From a virus, in the IMG/VR virus record IMGVR_UViG_3300044547_001026, positions 1 to 55,913 of that record: 55,913 nt of DNA; one strand, written 5' to 3'. This document shows positions 8,490-17,360 of the stretch, piece by piece. How positions within the stretch are numbered: the stretch's first letter is position 1; each line of letters starts with the position of its first letter. Both the position numbers and the translations under genes were made by a program. The notes below the pieces were generated by a model. The model saw only the letters and a list, made by a program, of their open reading frames with translations, was not told the origin of the DNA and made no database searches.

Positions 8490-9057
8490 CGATTACATCG
8501 CCAAATTAAAAGAGATGGAAAAAGAGTTGTCTTCGGATGAACCCGGAGACCTCTCTATCTTTGGTGAATTAGATGGTTTATTATCATCATTAAATAAAGA
8601 TGTTCAAAACGCGGTTATGGCTGATGTAAATCAACTAAAAGTGAACATCAAAAAATTACACCCAAATACAGTAATTCCATCATATTCAAAAGATGGAGAT
8701 GCTGGAATGGATTTAGTTAGTACTGAAATTATTTCTGAAACACTAAACCAAATAACCTATGGTACAGGAATTGCATTAGAAATTCCAAAAGGATATGTTG
8801 GTTTAGTTTTCCCTCGTTCATCAATTAGAAAATACGAATTAGAATTAACTAATTCTGTTGGTGTAATTGATAGTGGTTACCGAGGTGAAATACAGGTAAC
8901 CTTTAATAAAGTACATAACCGTTTAGAGGTTTACAAAGTTGGTGATAGAATTGCTCAGATAATGGTTATACCATACCCTAAGGTAGTTTTCAGTGAAGTT
9001 AATGACTTATCTTCAACTGATAGAGGTGAAGGTGGATTCGGTTCAACTGGAGCATAA
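8470..9057 (+). CDS. dut: dUTP diphosphatase (trimeric dUTPase)
   Basis: 195 residues from the ATG at 8470, preferred over the one at 8443, which would extend the overlap with the upstream gene. All five trimeric dUTPase motifs are visible: DAGMDL (77-82), PRSS (115-118), GVIDSGYRGEI (131-141), GDRIAQ (158-163) and RGEGGFGSTG (185-194). The enzyme hydrolyses dUTP to dUMP and pyrophosphate, limiting uracil in phage DNA and supplying dTMP synthesis together with the dCMP deaminase at 21926. The N-terminal 65 residues are a helical extension not found in standard dUTPases and may be an oligomerisation or targeting segment. Confidence 0.95.
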   Translation: MEKNQINDYIAKLKEMEKELSSDEPGDLSIFGELDGLLSSLNKDVQNAVMADVNQLKVNIKKLHPNTVIPSYSKDGDAGMDLVSTEIISETLNQITYGTGIALEIPKGYVGLVFPRSSIRKYELELTNSVGVIDSGYRGEIQVTFNKVHNRLEVYKVGDRIAQIMVIPYPKVVFSEVNDLSSTDRGEGGFGSTGA

Positions 9058-9081
9058 AAATATAATTTAAAATATAGATAA

Positions 9082-9798
9082 TTGAGAAAATCAACTGTAA
9101 AATCCGGAATAGTAGACGAAAAAAAGAATCTACCTAAAAAAGAAAGAATTAGACAACTTATCAAACAACCAAAAGAGAAGTTTCTAACTAAACACCAAGA
9201 ACAATATTGGAACATTTTAAGTGAAAATGAAATCACTTTATGTTTTGGTCCTGCAGGTGTGGGTAAATCTTATATCGCAATGAAACGTGCGGTTGACTTG
9301 TTATGGGATGACACCAATAAGTACGAAAAAATTATCATTGTAAGACCAGCAGTAGAGGCGGAAGAAAAACTCGGTTCTCTACCGGGTGGTTTAGAGGAAA
9401 AACTTGACCCATACATTTATCCGTCATATTATCTATTAAATAAAATTATAGGTAAAGAGGCAAGAGAAAAACTTAAAGAAGAAGGGTTCATTGAAGTTGC
9501 AGCCCTTGCATACATGAGGGGATGGAACGTTGATAACACTATCCTTGTATTTGAAGAGGCACAAAACACAACTCCAGCACAAATGAAACTTCTTTTAACG
9601 AGAATCGGGTTTAACTCCAAATTCTTCATTTCAGGGGATTTAGACCAATCGGATAAATTTAAAGATAAAACTAAAACAGGATTATACGATGCCAAGGTTA
9701 GACTTGGGGATATCAGAAATGTCGGCATTTTTGAATTCGATATGGATGATATTGTTCGTAACCCTATAATCTCTCAAATATTAAAAAGGTACGAATAA
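9082..9798 (+). CDS. phoH: PhoH-like P-loop ATPase
   Basis: 238 residues. Walker A GPAGVGKS is at 56-63 and Walker B ILVFEEAQN at 154-162, the order and spacing of PhoH family ATPases; IIIVRPAVEAEEKLGSLPGG is also diagnostic. The frame opens immediately after a TAA and the first possible start is TTG at 9082. No ATG occurs before the Walker A motif, so a TTG start is likely. PhoH-like proteins are very common in marine and T4-like phages. They may act in RNA metabolism, but the phage role is not established. It follows dUTPase by 24 nt. Confidence 0.93.
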   Translation: MRKSTVKSGIVDEKKNLPKKERIRQLIKQPKEKFLTKHQEQYWNILSENEITLCFGPAGVGKSYIAMKRAVDLLWDDTNKYEKIIIVRPAVEAEEKLGSLPGGLEEKLDPYIYPSYYLLNKIIGKEAREKLKEEGFIEVAALAYMRGWNVDNTILVFEEAQNTTPAQMKLLLTRIGFNSKFFISGDLDQSDKFKDKTKTGLYDAKVRLGDIRNVGIFEFDMDDIVRNPIISQILKRYE

Positions 9799-9837
9799 AC
9801 CTTTACTTATAATATTTTTTAAATTATATTTTCCTTT

Positions 9838-10515
9838 ATGGAAGTATATGTTAGTATTGATGGTGTGTTGAGGAACATGCTACAAAAATTCGATTATCAT
9901 TATAAAGATTACTTTGTTGATACGGAGTCAGAAACTGAAGAAACATTTGAATATTCAGTTTCTGAACCCGTTTTAAATGATGATGTATTGAATTCATACA
10001 AATTTCAATCAAATGAAGAATTCTTAAAATTCTTATATCTTGATTTCCCGATTGAAATTTTTGGTCACGCGGGTTTGAGTTATAATCAGGCGGTGACAGA
10101 ATTAAACACGTTGATTTTCGAAAATCCTGACGTTAAATTCACATTAATTGGTTTAAGTGAAAAAGCCAAAGCCAAACCATCAACATTATTTTTCTTATCA
10201 CGTAACGGAGTAATCTGTGACAACATATCATTTTCTAAAATAGAAAACGTGAATGAACTTTGGAGAAAGTGTGACTTATGGATTACTGACGACAGAAGAA
10301 TTATAGAGTCGTGTCCACCAAAAAAGAAAGTGGTAAAATTTAATACCGCATTCAATAATCACTTTACAAATACCTTAAAAATAAATAAATTATCAGAAAT
10401 AAAAAAAGAATGGTTGAAATTTTCGGAAAAAACTATTACATCGACATTGATGGAATTACTAACAAATGTCAAACAGGCAGTACAATCAAAAATGAAGACG
10501 GTACAGAAACCTTAG
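9838..10515 (+). CDS. HAD-like protein with altered nucleophile motif
   Basis: 225 residues. The start MEVYVSIDGVLRN resembles HAD motif I (DxDGVL) with Ser in place of the first Asp nucleophile. LIGLSEKAKAKPSTLFFLSRNG and DLWITDDRRII fit the later HAD motifs, including an acidic pair. If the family call is right, classical phosphatase activity is doubtful. The final 35 residues overlap in another frame with the gene starting at 10410. The position after phoH in a plus operon suggests a nucleotide or RNA metabolism setting, but no substrate can be named. Confidence 0.55.
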   Translation: MEVYVSIDGVLRNMLQKFDYHYKDYFVDTESETEETFEYSVSEPVLNDDVLNSYKFQSNEEFLKFLYLDFPIEIFGHAGLSYNQAVTELNTLIFENPDVKFTLIGLSEKAKAKPSTLFFLSRNGVICDNISFSKIENVNELWRKCDLWITDDRRIIESCPPKKKVVKFNTAFNNHFTNTLKINKLSEIKKEWLKFSEKTITSTLMELLTNVKQAVQSKMKTVQKP

Positions 10516-10694
10516 AAATAAATTTGTTCAAGTATGAAACAATTAAAATGTGTCTTGACAGGGTTCTAAATGAATACGAGGAACCCGGAGAAGGAAGTAT
10601 TGGATTGTTTGGACAAAATGAACTATCCATATCATTTAAAATTGCATTTAACACCCTAATCAAATATCAAATCTTACAAGAAGATGATGAATAA
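10410..10694 (+). CDS. Small conserved hypothetical protein overlapping the HAD-like gene
   Basis: 94 residues beginning MVEIFGKNYYIDIDGI, followed by charged helical segments (LFKYETIKMCLDRVLNEYEE) and ending in acidic residues. The opening resembles small proteins I recall from other phages of this kind. It overlaps the preceding gene by 106 nt and the following one by 11 nt. Reading-frame texture supports it as coding after 10515; the overlapped part could be real dual coding or a sign that the preceding gene is frameshifted. Function unknown. Confidence 0.6.
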   Translation: MVEIFGKNYYIDIDGITNKCQTGSTIKNEDGTETLEINLFKYETIKMCLDRVLNEYEEPGEGSIGLFGQNELSISFKIAFNTLIKYQILQEDDE

Positions 10695-11751
10695 AAATAA
10701 AGAAAACATAGAAAAACTAGAAAGTTCATTAAGTAAATTAAACTCTAATGAACACACAATCTATTTCTTGACATATGACACAAGAAATAACGCAAGAGCA
10801 TCAGTTAAACATATCTACGATATGGCATTGACATTAAAAGAATCGGGATATAACTCGAAAATCTTGGTTGAAGATAAAACATACACAGGTATCAATGCTT
10901 GGTTAGGTGACAAATATGACTCATTAGAGGTTGTCACCATTAAAGACGATAGAGTTGAAATCAAAATTGAGGATACCATTGTGGTTCCTGAATATTATTC
11001 AAACGTGTTGGAAAGTTTGGCTAATATTAAATGTGTTAAAGTAATGCTGGTTCAACAAAAAGAATACCTGTTCGAAACATTACCAATTGGTAGTCGTTGG
11101 TCCGATTATGGTTTTGATAGGGCAATTACAACAACCGACCTATCTAAAAAATACATTATGGAGAACTTCAATGAAGCATTGGTTCATATTATTCCACCTA
11201 TGATAAGTGATAATTTTACTCCATCGGAAAAAATGGCAAAACCAATTATTGCCATTTTATGTAGAGACCGTTCAATCAATAAGAAATTGATTTCTGAATT
11301 CTACATTAGATACCCACATTTAAGGTGGATTACATTCAGAGACATGAACCAAATGACTTATGAAGAGTTTTCAGACAACCTTAAAGAGTGTTTGGTTTCT
11401 GTTTGGGTTGATGATGACTCAACATTCGGAACTTTTCCATTAGAATCGATGAAATGTGAGGTACCAGTAATTGGTAAAATCCCAAAGAACGAACCCGATT
11501 GGATTGGTGAAAATGGTATGTGGACATACGATGAATCTAAATTAACTGAAATCCTTGGTAAGTTCGTTTTAGCGTGGTTAGAAGGTGTTGAGATTAATGA
11601 CGAGGTAAAACAAAAAATGAAAGAGTCATTATTACCTTACGATTCTGAGATTACAAAAACCAACATAATCTCAATTTTCAATTCATTTAAAAATAACAGA
11701 GTTCAAGCCATCGAAAAGGCATTAGAAAAATTAAACAGCGAGGAAGTATAA
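10684..11751 (+). CDS. Glycosyltransferase, GT-B type
   Basis: 355 residues; two adjacent ATGs (10684, 10687) both lie inside the end of the previous gene. TIYFLTYDTRNNARASVKHI looks like an N-terminal Rossmann start. The C-terminal donor region contains FGTFPLESMKCEVPVIGKIP, the usual Glu-x-Met-x-Cys/Ala-x-x-PVI pattern of GT1/GT4 enzymes. It likely works with the GT-A enzyme immediately downstream (2-nt gap), consistent with a two-step glycosylation of the virion, DNA or cell surface. Donor and acceptor are unknown. Confidence 0.75.
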   Translation: MMNKNKENIEKLESSLSKLNSNEHTIYFLTYDTRNNARASVKHIYDMALTLKESGYNSKILVEDKTYTGINAWLGDKYDSLEVVTIKDDRVEIKIEDTIVVPEYYSNVLESLANIKCVKVMLVQQKEYLFETLPIGSRWSDYGFDRAITTTDLSKKYIMENFNEALVHIIPPMISDNFTPSEKMAKPIIAILCRDRSINKKLISEFYIRYPHLRWITFRDMNQMTYEEFSDNLKECLVSVWVDDDSTFGTFPLESMKCEVPVIGKIPKNEPDWIGENGMWTYDESKLTEILGKFVLAWLEGVEINDEVKQKMKESLLPYDSEITKTNIISIFNSFKNNRVQAIEKALEKLNSEEV

Positions 11752-11753
11752 CC

Positions 11754-12533
11754 ATGAAAAATATAACAGTAATATTACCAATTCATAAATGGGACGAAGA
11801 ATACTCAACGATGTATGAGAATTCAGTTAAGTCCGTAGAACAATTTTACAATGACGTTAAATTAATCGTTGTGGGACCATCTACAGTAACATCAAAAATT
11901 ACATTTACATCGGATAAATTAGAAACTAAAATTGTGGTAAACGAAGGTTTAACAGATTTTTGTAGTCAAGTTAACTTGGGAATCGATAATTGTGAAACCG
12001 AATGGTTTTCACTTTTAGAAGTTGATGATGAGTATAAATCATCGTGGTTGAAGTCTATGGACTCCTACATGAAAGAAAACCCAACGGCTGAGGTCTTCTT
12101 ACCAATCGTAAGAGATATCAACGTAGAGGGTAAATTCTTGAGTTATACAAATGAGTCTACTTGGGCGTATGGTTTTACTGAGAAACAAGGCACTCTTGAT
12201 AATGAGGCACTTTTAGACTATCAAAATTTTCAAATCAGTGGTGGATTGTATAAAACATCTGTGATTAAAGAACAAGGTAAGTTAAAAGACAACATCAAAT
12301 TAACTTTTGGGTATGAGTTCTTATTAAGATTAACACACAATAACATTGTGGTTATGACAGTACCTAAAATCGGATATCAACACGTTAACTTCAGAGAGGA
12401 TTCTTTGTTTTGGTCATATAAAAACGATGAAACAATAAAGATGACAGAGAATGAGGTTAAATTTTGGTTAGAGACCGCAAAGAAAGAGTTTTTCTTTAAA
12501 AATAAACGAGACATAAATTATGTAAATAACTAA
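11754..12533 (+). CDS. Glycosyltransferase, GT-A type (GT2-like)
   Basis: 259 residues. KNITVILPIHKWDEEYSTMY is a GT2-type opening strand. The acidic EVDDEY around residue 90 sits where the DxD metal/nucleotide-sugar motif is expected, after CSQVNLGIDNCETEWFSLL. It is encoded 2 nt after the GT-B gene and 2 nt before the sigma factor, so all are probably cotranscribed. It likely transfers a hexose from a UDP- or GDP-sugar. The family assignment is good; specificity is not predictable. Confidence 0.8.
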   Translation: MKNITVILPIHKWDEEYSTMYENSVKSVEQFYNDVKLIVVGPSTVTSKITFTSDKLETKIVVNEGLTDFCSQVNLGIDNCETEWFSLLEVDDEYKSSWLKSMDSYMKENPTAEVFLPIVRDINVEGKFLSYTNESTWAYGFTEKQGTLDNEALLDYQNFQISGGLYKTSVIKEQGKLKDNIKLTFGYEFLLRLTHNNIVVMTVPKIGYQHVNFREDSLFWSYKNDETIKMTENEVKFWLETAKKEFFFKNKRDINYVNN

Positions 12534-12535
12534 AA

Positions 12536-13234
12536 ATGCCACGCAAACGTACCCAAAAAATATATTTTGGGGAGGACCAAGAACAAGCGGTGGTACGATA
12601 TCTAGAATCAGAATCCGAATCAGAAAAGAATAAGATATTCAATGAATATTTAAGAGAACCTCTCATTATAATGGTTGAAAGTATCATTCGACGTTATAAA
12701 TTATATAGAAAAAATTTAGAATTTGTGGACATCCACACTGATACAATGTCCTTTTTGATTACTAAAATCAATAAGTTCGACCATACAAAGAACCATAAGG
12801 CGTATTCGTACTTTGGTACCATTTGTAAGAACTATTTGATGGGGGCAATCCAAAAAGACACTAAGGAACAAAATAGAAGTGTTTCCTATGACGATATTTC
12901 ATCATCATTAGAAGAGAGTCCTGAACACTCCTATGTCATCGATGAAACTCATGTTGATTATAGGGACGTTATCATAAAGTTCAACATCCAAATGGAGGAA
13001 TTTATGGAATCGGAAGAATTAACTGATAATGAACAAAAGTTAGGATATGCCCTTTTAGAAATCTTTGGCAATTTTGATAAAATCTTCCAAATAGGAGATG
13101 GAAACAAATTCAATAAGAACCTGATACTCTTATCTTTAAGGGAGATGACCTCCTTATCAACTAAGGAAATAAGGATATCTCTTAGAAAATACAGAAAATT
13201 ATACGAAGGTGTAATGTTAGGGTTCATAAATTAA
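12536..13234 (+). CDS. gp55-like sigma factor for late transcription
   Basis: 232 residues. The central part (about 45-110) reads like a sigma region 2: a long helix IIRRYKLYRKNLEFVD, then KINKFDHTKNHKAYSYFGTI and CKNYLMGAIQKD, with the conserved aromatic Y-S-Y-F segment that contacts the promoter. No sigma region 4 is obvious; the C-terminal half is helical. Late sigma factors of T4-like phages (gp55) are of this short kind and direct host RNA polymerase to late promoters. It is a natural candidate to read the TATTTAT motif found upstream of the structural operons here. Confidence 0.8.
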   Translation: MPRKRTQKIYFGEDQEQAVVRYLESESESEKNKIFNEYLREPLIIMVESIIRRYKLYRKNLEFVDIHTDTMSFLITKINKFDHTKNHKAYSYFGTICKNYLMGAIQKDTKEQNRSVSYDDISSSLEESPEHSYVIDETHVDYRDVIIKFNIQMEEFMESEELTDNEQKLGYALLEIFGNFDKIFQIGDGNKFNKNLILLSLREMTSLSTKEIRISLRKYRKLYEGVMLGFIN

Positions 13235-13242
13235 AAATAACC

Positions 13243-13251
13243 CTATTTATA
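13243..13251 (+). promoter_or_regulatory. Candidate phage late-promoter motif
   Basis: CTATTTATA only 4 nt before the ATG at 13256, immediately after the sigma-factor gene and ahead of the tail/baseplate run. Confidence 0.45.
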
Positions 13252-13255
13252 GTGT

Positions 13256-13630
13256 ATGAGAGAGAGAAAAAATATCATAGCACTCGATACAGACTCAGCG
13301 TTAGCGTTGATGCAGGAAATCTACAATGATATTGTGGAGCAAAAAAACACCGCATCAATGATAACGAAGAAAATGTTAACCTTCATGAAAGATGCGGAGG
13401 ATATGAGTGTAATTGGTCCTGTTATTAAGGAACAACAAAAAATACTAAACGACTGTACCGAGAAGAAGATTTCGTTGGTTAAGTTACAAAGTGCATTATT
13501 AAAACAAACTCAAGGAACGGGCGCAAATTCTGGTGGTAAATTAAGTTTAACAGACGAAGATAGAACTCTTCTTGAGAAATTAATGAATGAACCCGACGAC
13601 GAACCAAAACAAGGAACTTATAGAACGTAA
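13256..13630 (+). CDS. Small helical phage protein
   Basis: 124 residues, mostly helical (ALALMQEIYNDIVEQKN, FMKDAEDMSVIGPVIKEQQK) with an acidic C-terminus. The stop overlaps the start of the next gene by one base. Lying between the sigma factor and the first baseplate gene, it might be a late-transcription cofactor like T4 gp33, which has similar size, or a tail chaperone. No sequence motif decides this, and the function is unassigned. Confidence 0.6.
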   Translation: MRERKNIIALDTDSALALMQEIYNDIVEQKNTASMITKKMLTFMKDAEDMSVIGPVIKEQQKILNDCTEKKISLVKLQSALLKQTQGTGANSGGKLSLTDEDRTLLEKLMNEPDDEPKQGTYRT

Positions 13631-15579
13631 TGAGCAAGTTAAAAAATACCAAAAAGAAGTTAGTTTCGAGGATTGAGGGAATCAAAAAAATAAGTGATGA
13701 CCCAAAAACATTAGCAGATAATACTTCGGATACCTATTTAGGAAATATTCCGTCAGCGGAAGACTTTGTTGGTAAAAAACTTGATGCGTTAAAAAAGAAA
13801 AGAGCACAGAAAAAAGAAAACAAAAAAGACATTTTTAGTGAGTTACTTGAAGTTGTTGAACAATTTTTAGGTACCGAAAAGAAGTCTTCAGGTAATCAAA
13901 CCGATACCGTACAAAGTGGTACAACCACCAACCCCGTTAAGAACAAAGATAAAAAAAGATTAACCCAACACGCATTATCAGCATCTGACACAACATTAAG
14001 TCAGGCAAAAGAAATTGTGGTTAAAAGATTATCGGAGGCACTTTTTTTAGGGGATGGAATTTGTGGTACCGAATCAGTATTCAATGTGGATGCAATTAGT
14101 ATCAAACCAGAAGAATTCGATGTTTTGGATATTCTTACAATTGACCCCGAAACTTCTTGTGGTCAAATCATCTATGAACCAAAAAGTCCCGATAAGAATA
14201 AAGAAAAGGTAAATAGGGAACTATATAATTCCTTCAGTGGAGGTACCTATACGTTTACTTCAAATAACGGTAACGATTTGTTTACCTCAACATGGAATCA
14301 AACAAATCAAGAATTCCAAATCACAGGATTAACACAGGGAGCGACCGGTGTAACCAAAGTACAAGATTTTATTAACGATTATTATTCATCTCTCGAACTA
14401 CCCGATGGGGAGGCAATTGCCAAAACGGCAATGTTACTAACCATCCAAGGAGGAGGTAAATGTGGTAAATCTAAAAAATTTGATGCATCATTAAATAATT
14501 TAGATAGACTAATAAAAAAATTACTTTCGATTTGTGGTTCAGAAACCAAAACAGATGAGTTAAAAAATCAAAATGCCGTTAATATGTTTGATGAATCGGA
14601 AGAAGACATTGAGTTTTATTTTGATTTTGATGACGTTGAAGGGATTGATTTAGATGACGAGGATTTAAGATATAGAAGAGTACTAAGATTCAAAGATTGT
14701 TACAATTTTGAAATTGACGTAGATGATACTCACATTGAGGACTTTGTTTACTTAGTAAAGAATAAAGACCCTAAACAGGCGATTAACGAGGCACTTAATA
14801 AAGTTGCCACGGATGCGAGTGAACAATCTGATGGGTCTCTTTCAATATCTGATTTGTTAAATAACTTATTAAATAATTTTATCCTTAGTTTACCAAAGGC
14901 ATTAATTATGACGGTTTTATCTGCAAAGGTTTTTTTACCACTAATAATGATTTATAAAATTTTCAAACAAATGGCCCTAAATGTTGTGATAAACATAAAG
15001 GAATTAATGAAAAAGTTTTATAAGGCGATTAGTTTAATTATAAAAGATTTGTTTTGGATTTTTATCCGCGCATTTTGGAACTTAGTTAAGATTGATTTAA
15101 TTGCATTTGTGACTAAATTAGTTCAAAAAATTATTAAAAGAAAATACAAGAGATATCTGTTGATTATCACATCCCTTCTGGCGTTACTTAAAAAAATATC
15201 AGAAACGGAAATGGATAGTTGTTATGAGATATTTCAGACAATCTTGGATACTATAACAGGGGCCATTAATATGAAAACACCCCTTACTGTTCCAAGTTTT
15301 CTTTTATTTGTTGCAGACTCGGCACCGGGTTATAGTCAAGATAGGGCGTTTTTGAATATTGTAGAAAGGTTAGAATCCGCAGGGGTACCAACAGGTCCAA
15401 TCTACGGTGAAAGTAATGACGTGTTAACATTAGTTAAATCCGTTATTGATGGACACACAGAAGAAGAAGATACGAATTCATTTATAAAAATTGTTCTAAA
15501 AGGTGGAATATTACCAGGACCTACAGGTGGTGCGGTAATTCCTCCGGCATTAATATCTGGAGTTGGTAAAAAGTTTTAA
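13630..15579 (+). CDS. Large tail/baseplate protein with hydrophobic helical core
   Basis: 649 residues. The N-terminus is Lys-rich and low complexity (about 1-115). A mixed alpha/beta middle carries several Cys and acidic clusters. Residues about 415-535 are strongly hydrophobic helices (FILSLPKALIMTVLSAKVFL, LFWIFIRAFWNLVKIDLIAF). The C-terminus is Gly/Pro-rich. No signal peptide is present, so the hydrophobic part is more likely a buried or membrane-penetrating virion element than a standard inner-membrane protein. It precedes the gp5-like gene and is probably part of the baseplate or tail-tube tip. No named family was recognised. Confidence 0.65.
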   Translation: MSKLKNTKKKLVSRIEGIKKISDDPKTLADNTSDTYLGNIPSAEDFVGKKLDALKKKRAQKKENKKDIFSELLEVVEQFLGTEKKSSGNQTDTVQSGTTTNPVKNKDKKRLTQHALSASDTTLSQAKEIVVKRLSEALFLGDGICGTESVFNVDAISIKPEEFDVLDILTIDPETSCGQIIYEPKSPDKNKEKVNRELYNSFSGGTYTFTSNNGNDLFTSTWNQTNQEFQITGLTQGATGVTKVQDFINDYYSSLELPDGEAIAKTAMLLTIQGGGKCGKSKKFDASLNNLDRLIKKLLSICGSETKTDELKNQNAVNMFDESEEDIEFYFDFDDVEGIDLDDEDLRYRRVLRFKDCYNFEIDVDDTHIEDFVYLVKNKDPKQAINEALNKVATDASEQSDGSLSISDLLNNLLNNFILSLPKALIMTVLSAKVFLPLIMIYKIFKQMALNVVINIKELMKKFYKAISLIIKDLFWIFIRAFWNLVKIDLIAFVTKLVQKIIKRKYKRYLLIITSLLALLKKISETEMDSCYEIFQTILDTITGAINMKTPLTVPSFLLFVADSAPGYSQDRAFLNIVERLESAGVPTGPIYGESNDVLTLVKSVIDGHTEEEDTNSFIKIVLKGGILPGPTGGAVIPPALISGVGKKF

Positions 15580-15580
15580 T

Positions 15581-15781
15581 ATGGAAAAAGAAAAATTATT
15601 AGACGTAATTGAAAATGTAAAAGATAAATCAAACAAAGATTTATTAGACGCAGAAGGTTTCTTATTTGAGGAACATGAAAAAACAAAAGAGTTAATCATA
15701 GAATTAACTCGACATTTAGATGGAATCGCAGATTTACATTCTAAAGTCGTTAAAGAAATTGAAAATAGAAAAGTAATATGA
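15581..15781 (+). CDS. Small coiled-coil protein
   Basis: 66 residues from the ATG at 15581, just after the preceding stop; an in-frame TTG upstream is less likely. The sequence is a heptad-like charged helix (LLDVIENVKDKSNKDLLDAE, then EEHEKTKELIIELTRHLDGI). It overlaps the gp5-like gene by 4 nt (ATGA), which implies coupled translation. It may be a small tail or baseplate component or chaperone. Confidence 0.65.
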   Translation: MEKEKLLDVIENVKDKSNKDLLDAEGFLFEEHEKTKELIIELTRHLDGIADLHSKVVKEIENRKVI

Positions 15782-17337
15782 AAATAATAGATTTAGGTGT
15801 CTGTATCGATAACAACGACCCAAAAGTTTTGGGTAGAATACGTTGTATTGGTTATGATGATTATGTTTCAGGTAAAGAGAATTACAAAAAGTACACTCCA
15901 TATGACGAGAATGACCCTTTTGTTGCCTTACCGTTTTTACCTAACAATATTAATTTTATACCTGAAGTTAACCAAACAGTAAAAGTATTAAGATATAACA
16001 CGGAAAAAACAACCGTGAACCAAGAATACATTGCCGGTCCATTTACTACAAGATACGATTATTCATCACAAACGTTTTCACAACAAATTGCACCAACAAC
16101 CTTTGGTGTTGGGGTAAAGAAAAAGAAGGATATATTTAAAAACGGGTCATTACCACCTGATTGTGCAAATACCTTAGCAAAAAATACGGATTACGCAATT
16201 TCAGGTAAGTACGGTTCGGATGTTTTAATGACAGAAGGTGGTTTAGTTTTAAGGGGTGGTAAATTATTGTCAAAACAAAGTGCGTCAGCACCAGAAAGAG
16301 AACGATTAGCGGATTTTCCATTATCATCTAAAAAGGTTGCCAAATTACAACTTAAAAAATTCCCCGAAAAAAGAATTAGTAAGATTGATATTGTTAAAAA
16401 AACAACATATGAAAATGCGAACTTAAAATACATTATTGAATATGATTTAGATAGCCTAACCTCACCTCAAATTGTTAGTTTCTTTGTATATAAAATACAA
16501 GAAGGTACATATGGGGATTTATTTAAAACAAATACATTTACCGAATTCACCGATACATCAACATTACCTGTTGTCTTATTAAATTCAGATAACACCACGA
16601 CCACACCGACGTTGACTGTAGATATGTCAACAATGGTAGGTTTTAACGATTTTGGTGTTGATGGTAAAATCACATTAATTTGTTCTGAGATTAGGACTAA
16701 GTTATTAAAAATTAAAGAGGATGGTTTTATTGGTTTATTTAATGCGGATGTAAATAAAAAATTTAGTAATCCCGAAGAATTAACTAACATTTATCCGTTC
16801 TTTTTTAGACCTACCACTTCATTTAGAACAACTCAAACCAGTGACACAACCGTGTTAGAAAGAAAAGATGCGGTACTTTCAAATATTAGATTAGCGAAAG
16901 GTGTGGTACAAAGCGGTTTAGTTTGGTCAGCAATTCAATTTAAGGCTCCGTCATTCACCAAAGAGGAGGAAGTTGAAAAACTAATTAAAGATAGTTCATC
17001 AAGAGAACAGACATTTGGTAGTGTGGTTGCAGATAAGTTATACCTACTATCTACAGACACAAACTTTACAGGTAAAAGTATTGATTTTGAGAAATTGGAT
17101 GGATACGAGTATACCCAAGAAAATTATTTAAACCTTATTGACCCAAATACGTATGGTGTCGTTAGGGGTGAGATTTTATTGGAATTTTTAAGGTCAATGT
17201 TCAACGTAATGTTGACACATACCCATAACATTAATAAACCATATGCGAGGACCGATTACGAGGCACATAACACTATGGCAGAACTTTACAACAAACTTGA
17301 ATCTGAGTTATTAAATAAATCGGTTAGAATCAACTAA
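15778..17337 (+). CDS. gp5-like baseplate hub / spike protein (OB-fold, no lysozyme)
   Basis: 519 residues. The N-terminal 105 residues match the OB-fold opening of phage baseplate spike proteins: DPKVLGRIRCIGYDDYV, then DPFVALPFLPNNINFIPEVN and a closing AGPF. Beta-rich segments follow. The C-terminal end has HTHNINKPY, a His-rich segment that could bind metal near the spike tip. Unlike T4 gp5 there is no lysozyme domain. It should sit at the centre of the baseplate and puncture the outer membrane during injection. Confidence 0.75.
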   Translation: MKIIDLGVCIDNNDPKVLGRIRCIGYDDYVSGKENYKKYTPYDENDPFVALPFLPNNINFIPEVNQTVKVLRYNTEKTTVNQEYIAGPFTTRYDYSSQTFSQQIAPTTFGVGVKKKKDIFKNGSLPPDCANTLAKNTDYAISGKYGSDVLMTEGGLVLRGGKLLSKQSASAPERERLADFPLSSKKVAKLQLKKFPEKRISKIDIVKKTTYENANLKYIIEYDLDSLTSPQIVSFFVYKIQEGTYGDLFKTNTFTEFTDTSTLPVVLLNSDNTTTTPTLTVDMSTMVGFNDFGVDGKITLICSEIRTKLLKIKEDGFIGLFNADVNKKFSNPEELTNIYPFFFRPTTSFRTTQTSDTTVLERKDAVLSNIRLAKGVVQSGLVWSAIQFKAPSFTKEEEVEKLIKDSSSREQTFGSVVADKLYLLSTDTNFTGKSIDFEKLDGYEYTQENYLNLIDPNTYGVVRGEILLEFLRSMFNVMLTHTHNINKPYARTDYEAHNTMAELYNKLESELLNKSVRIN

Positions 17338-17340
17338 TTT

Positions 17341-17349
17341 GATATTTAT
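17341..17349 (+). promoter_or_regulatory. Candidate phage late-promoter motif
   Basis: GATATTTAT, 11 nt before the ATG at 17361. Confidence 0.45.
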
Positions 17350-17360
17350 TAAATAAAAAG

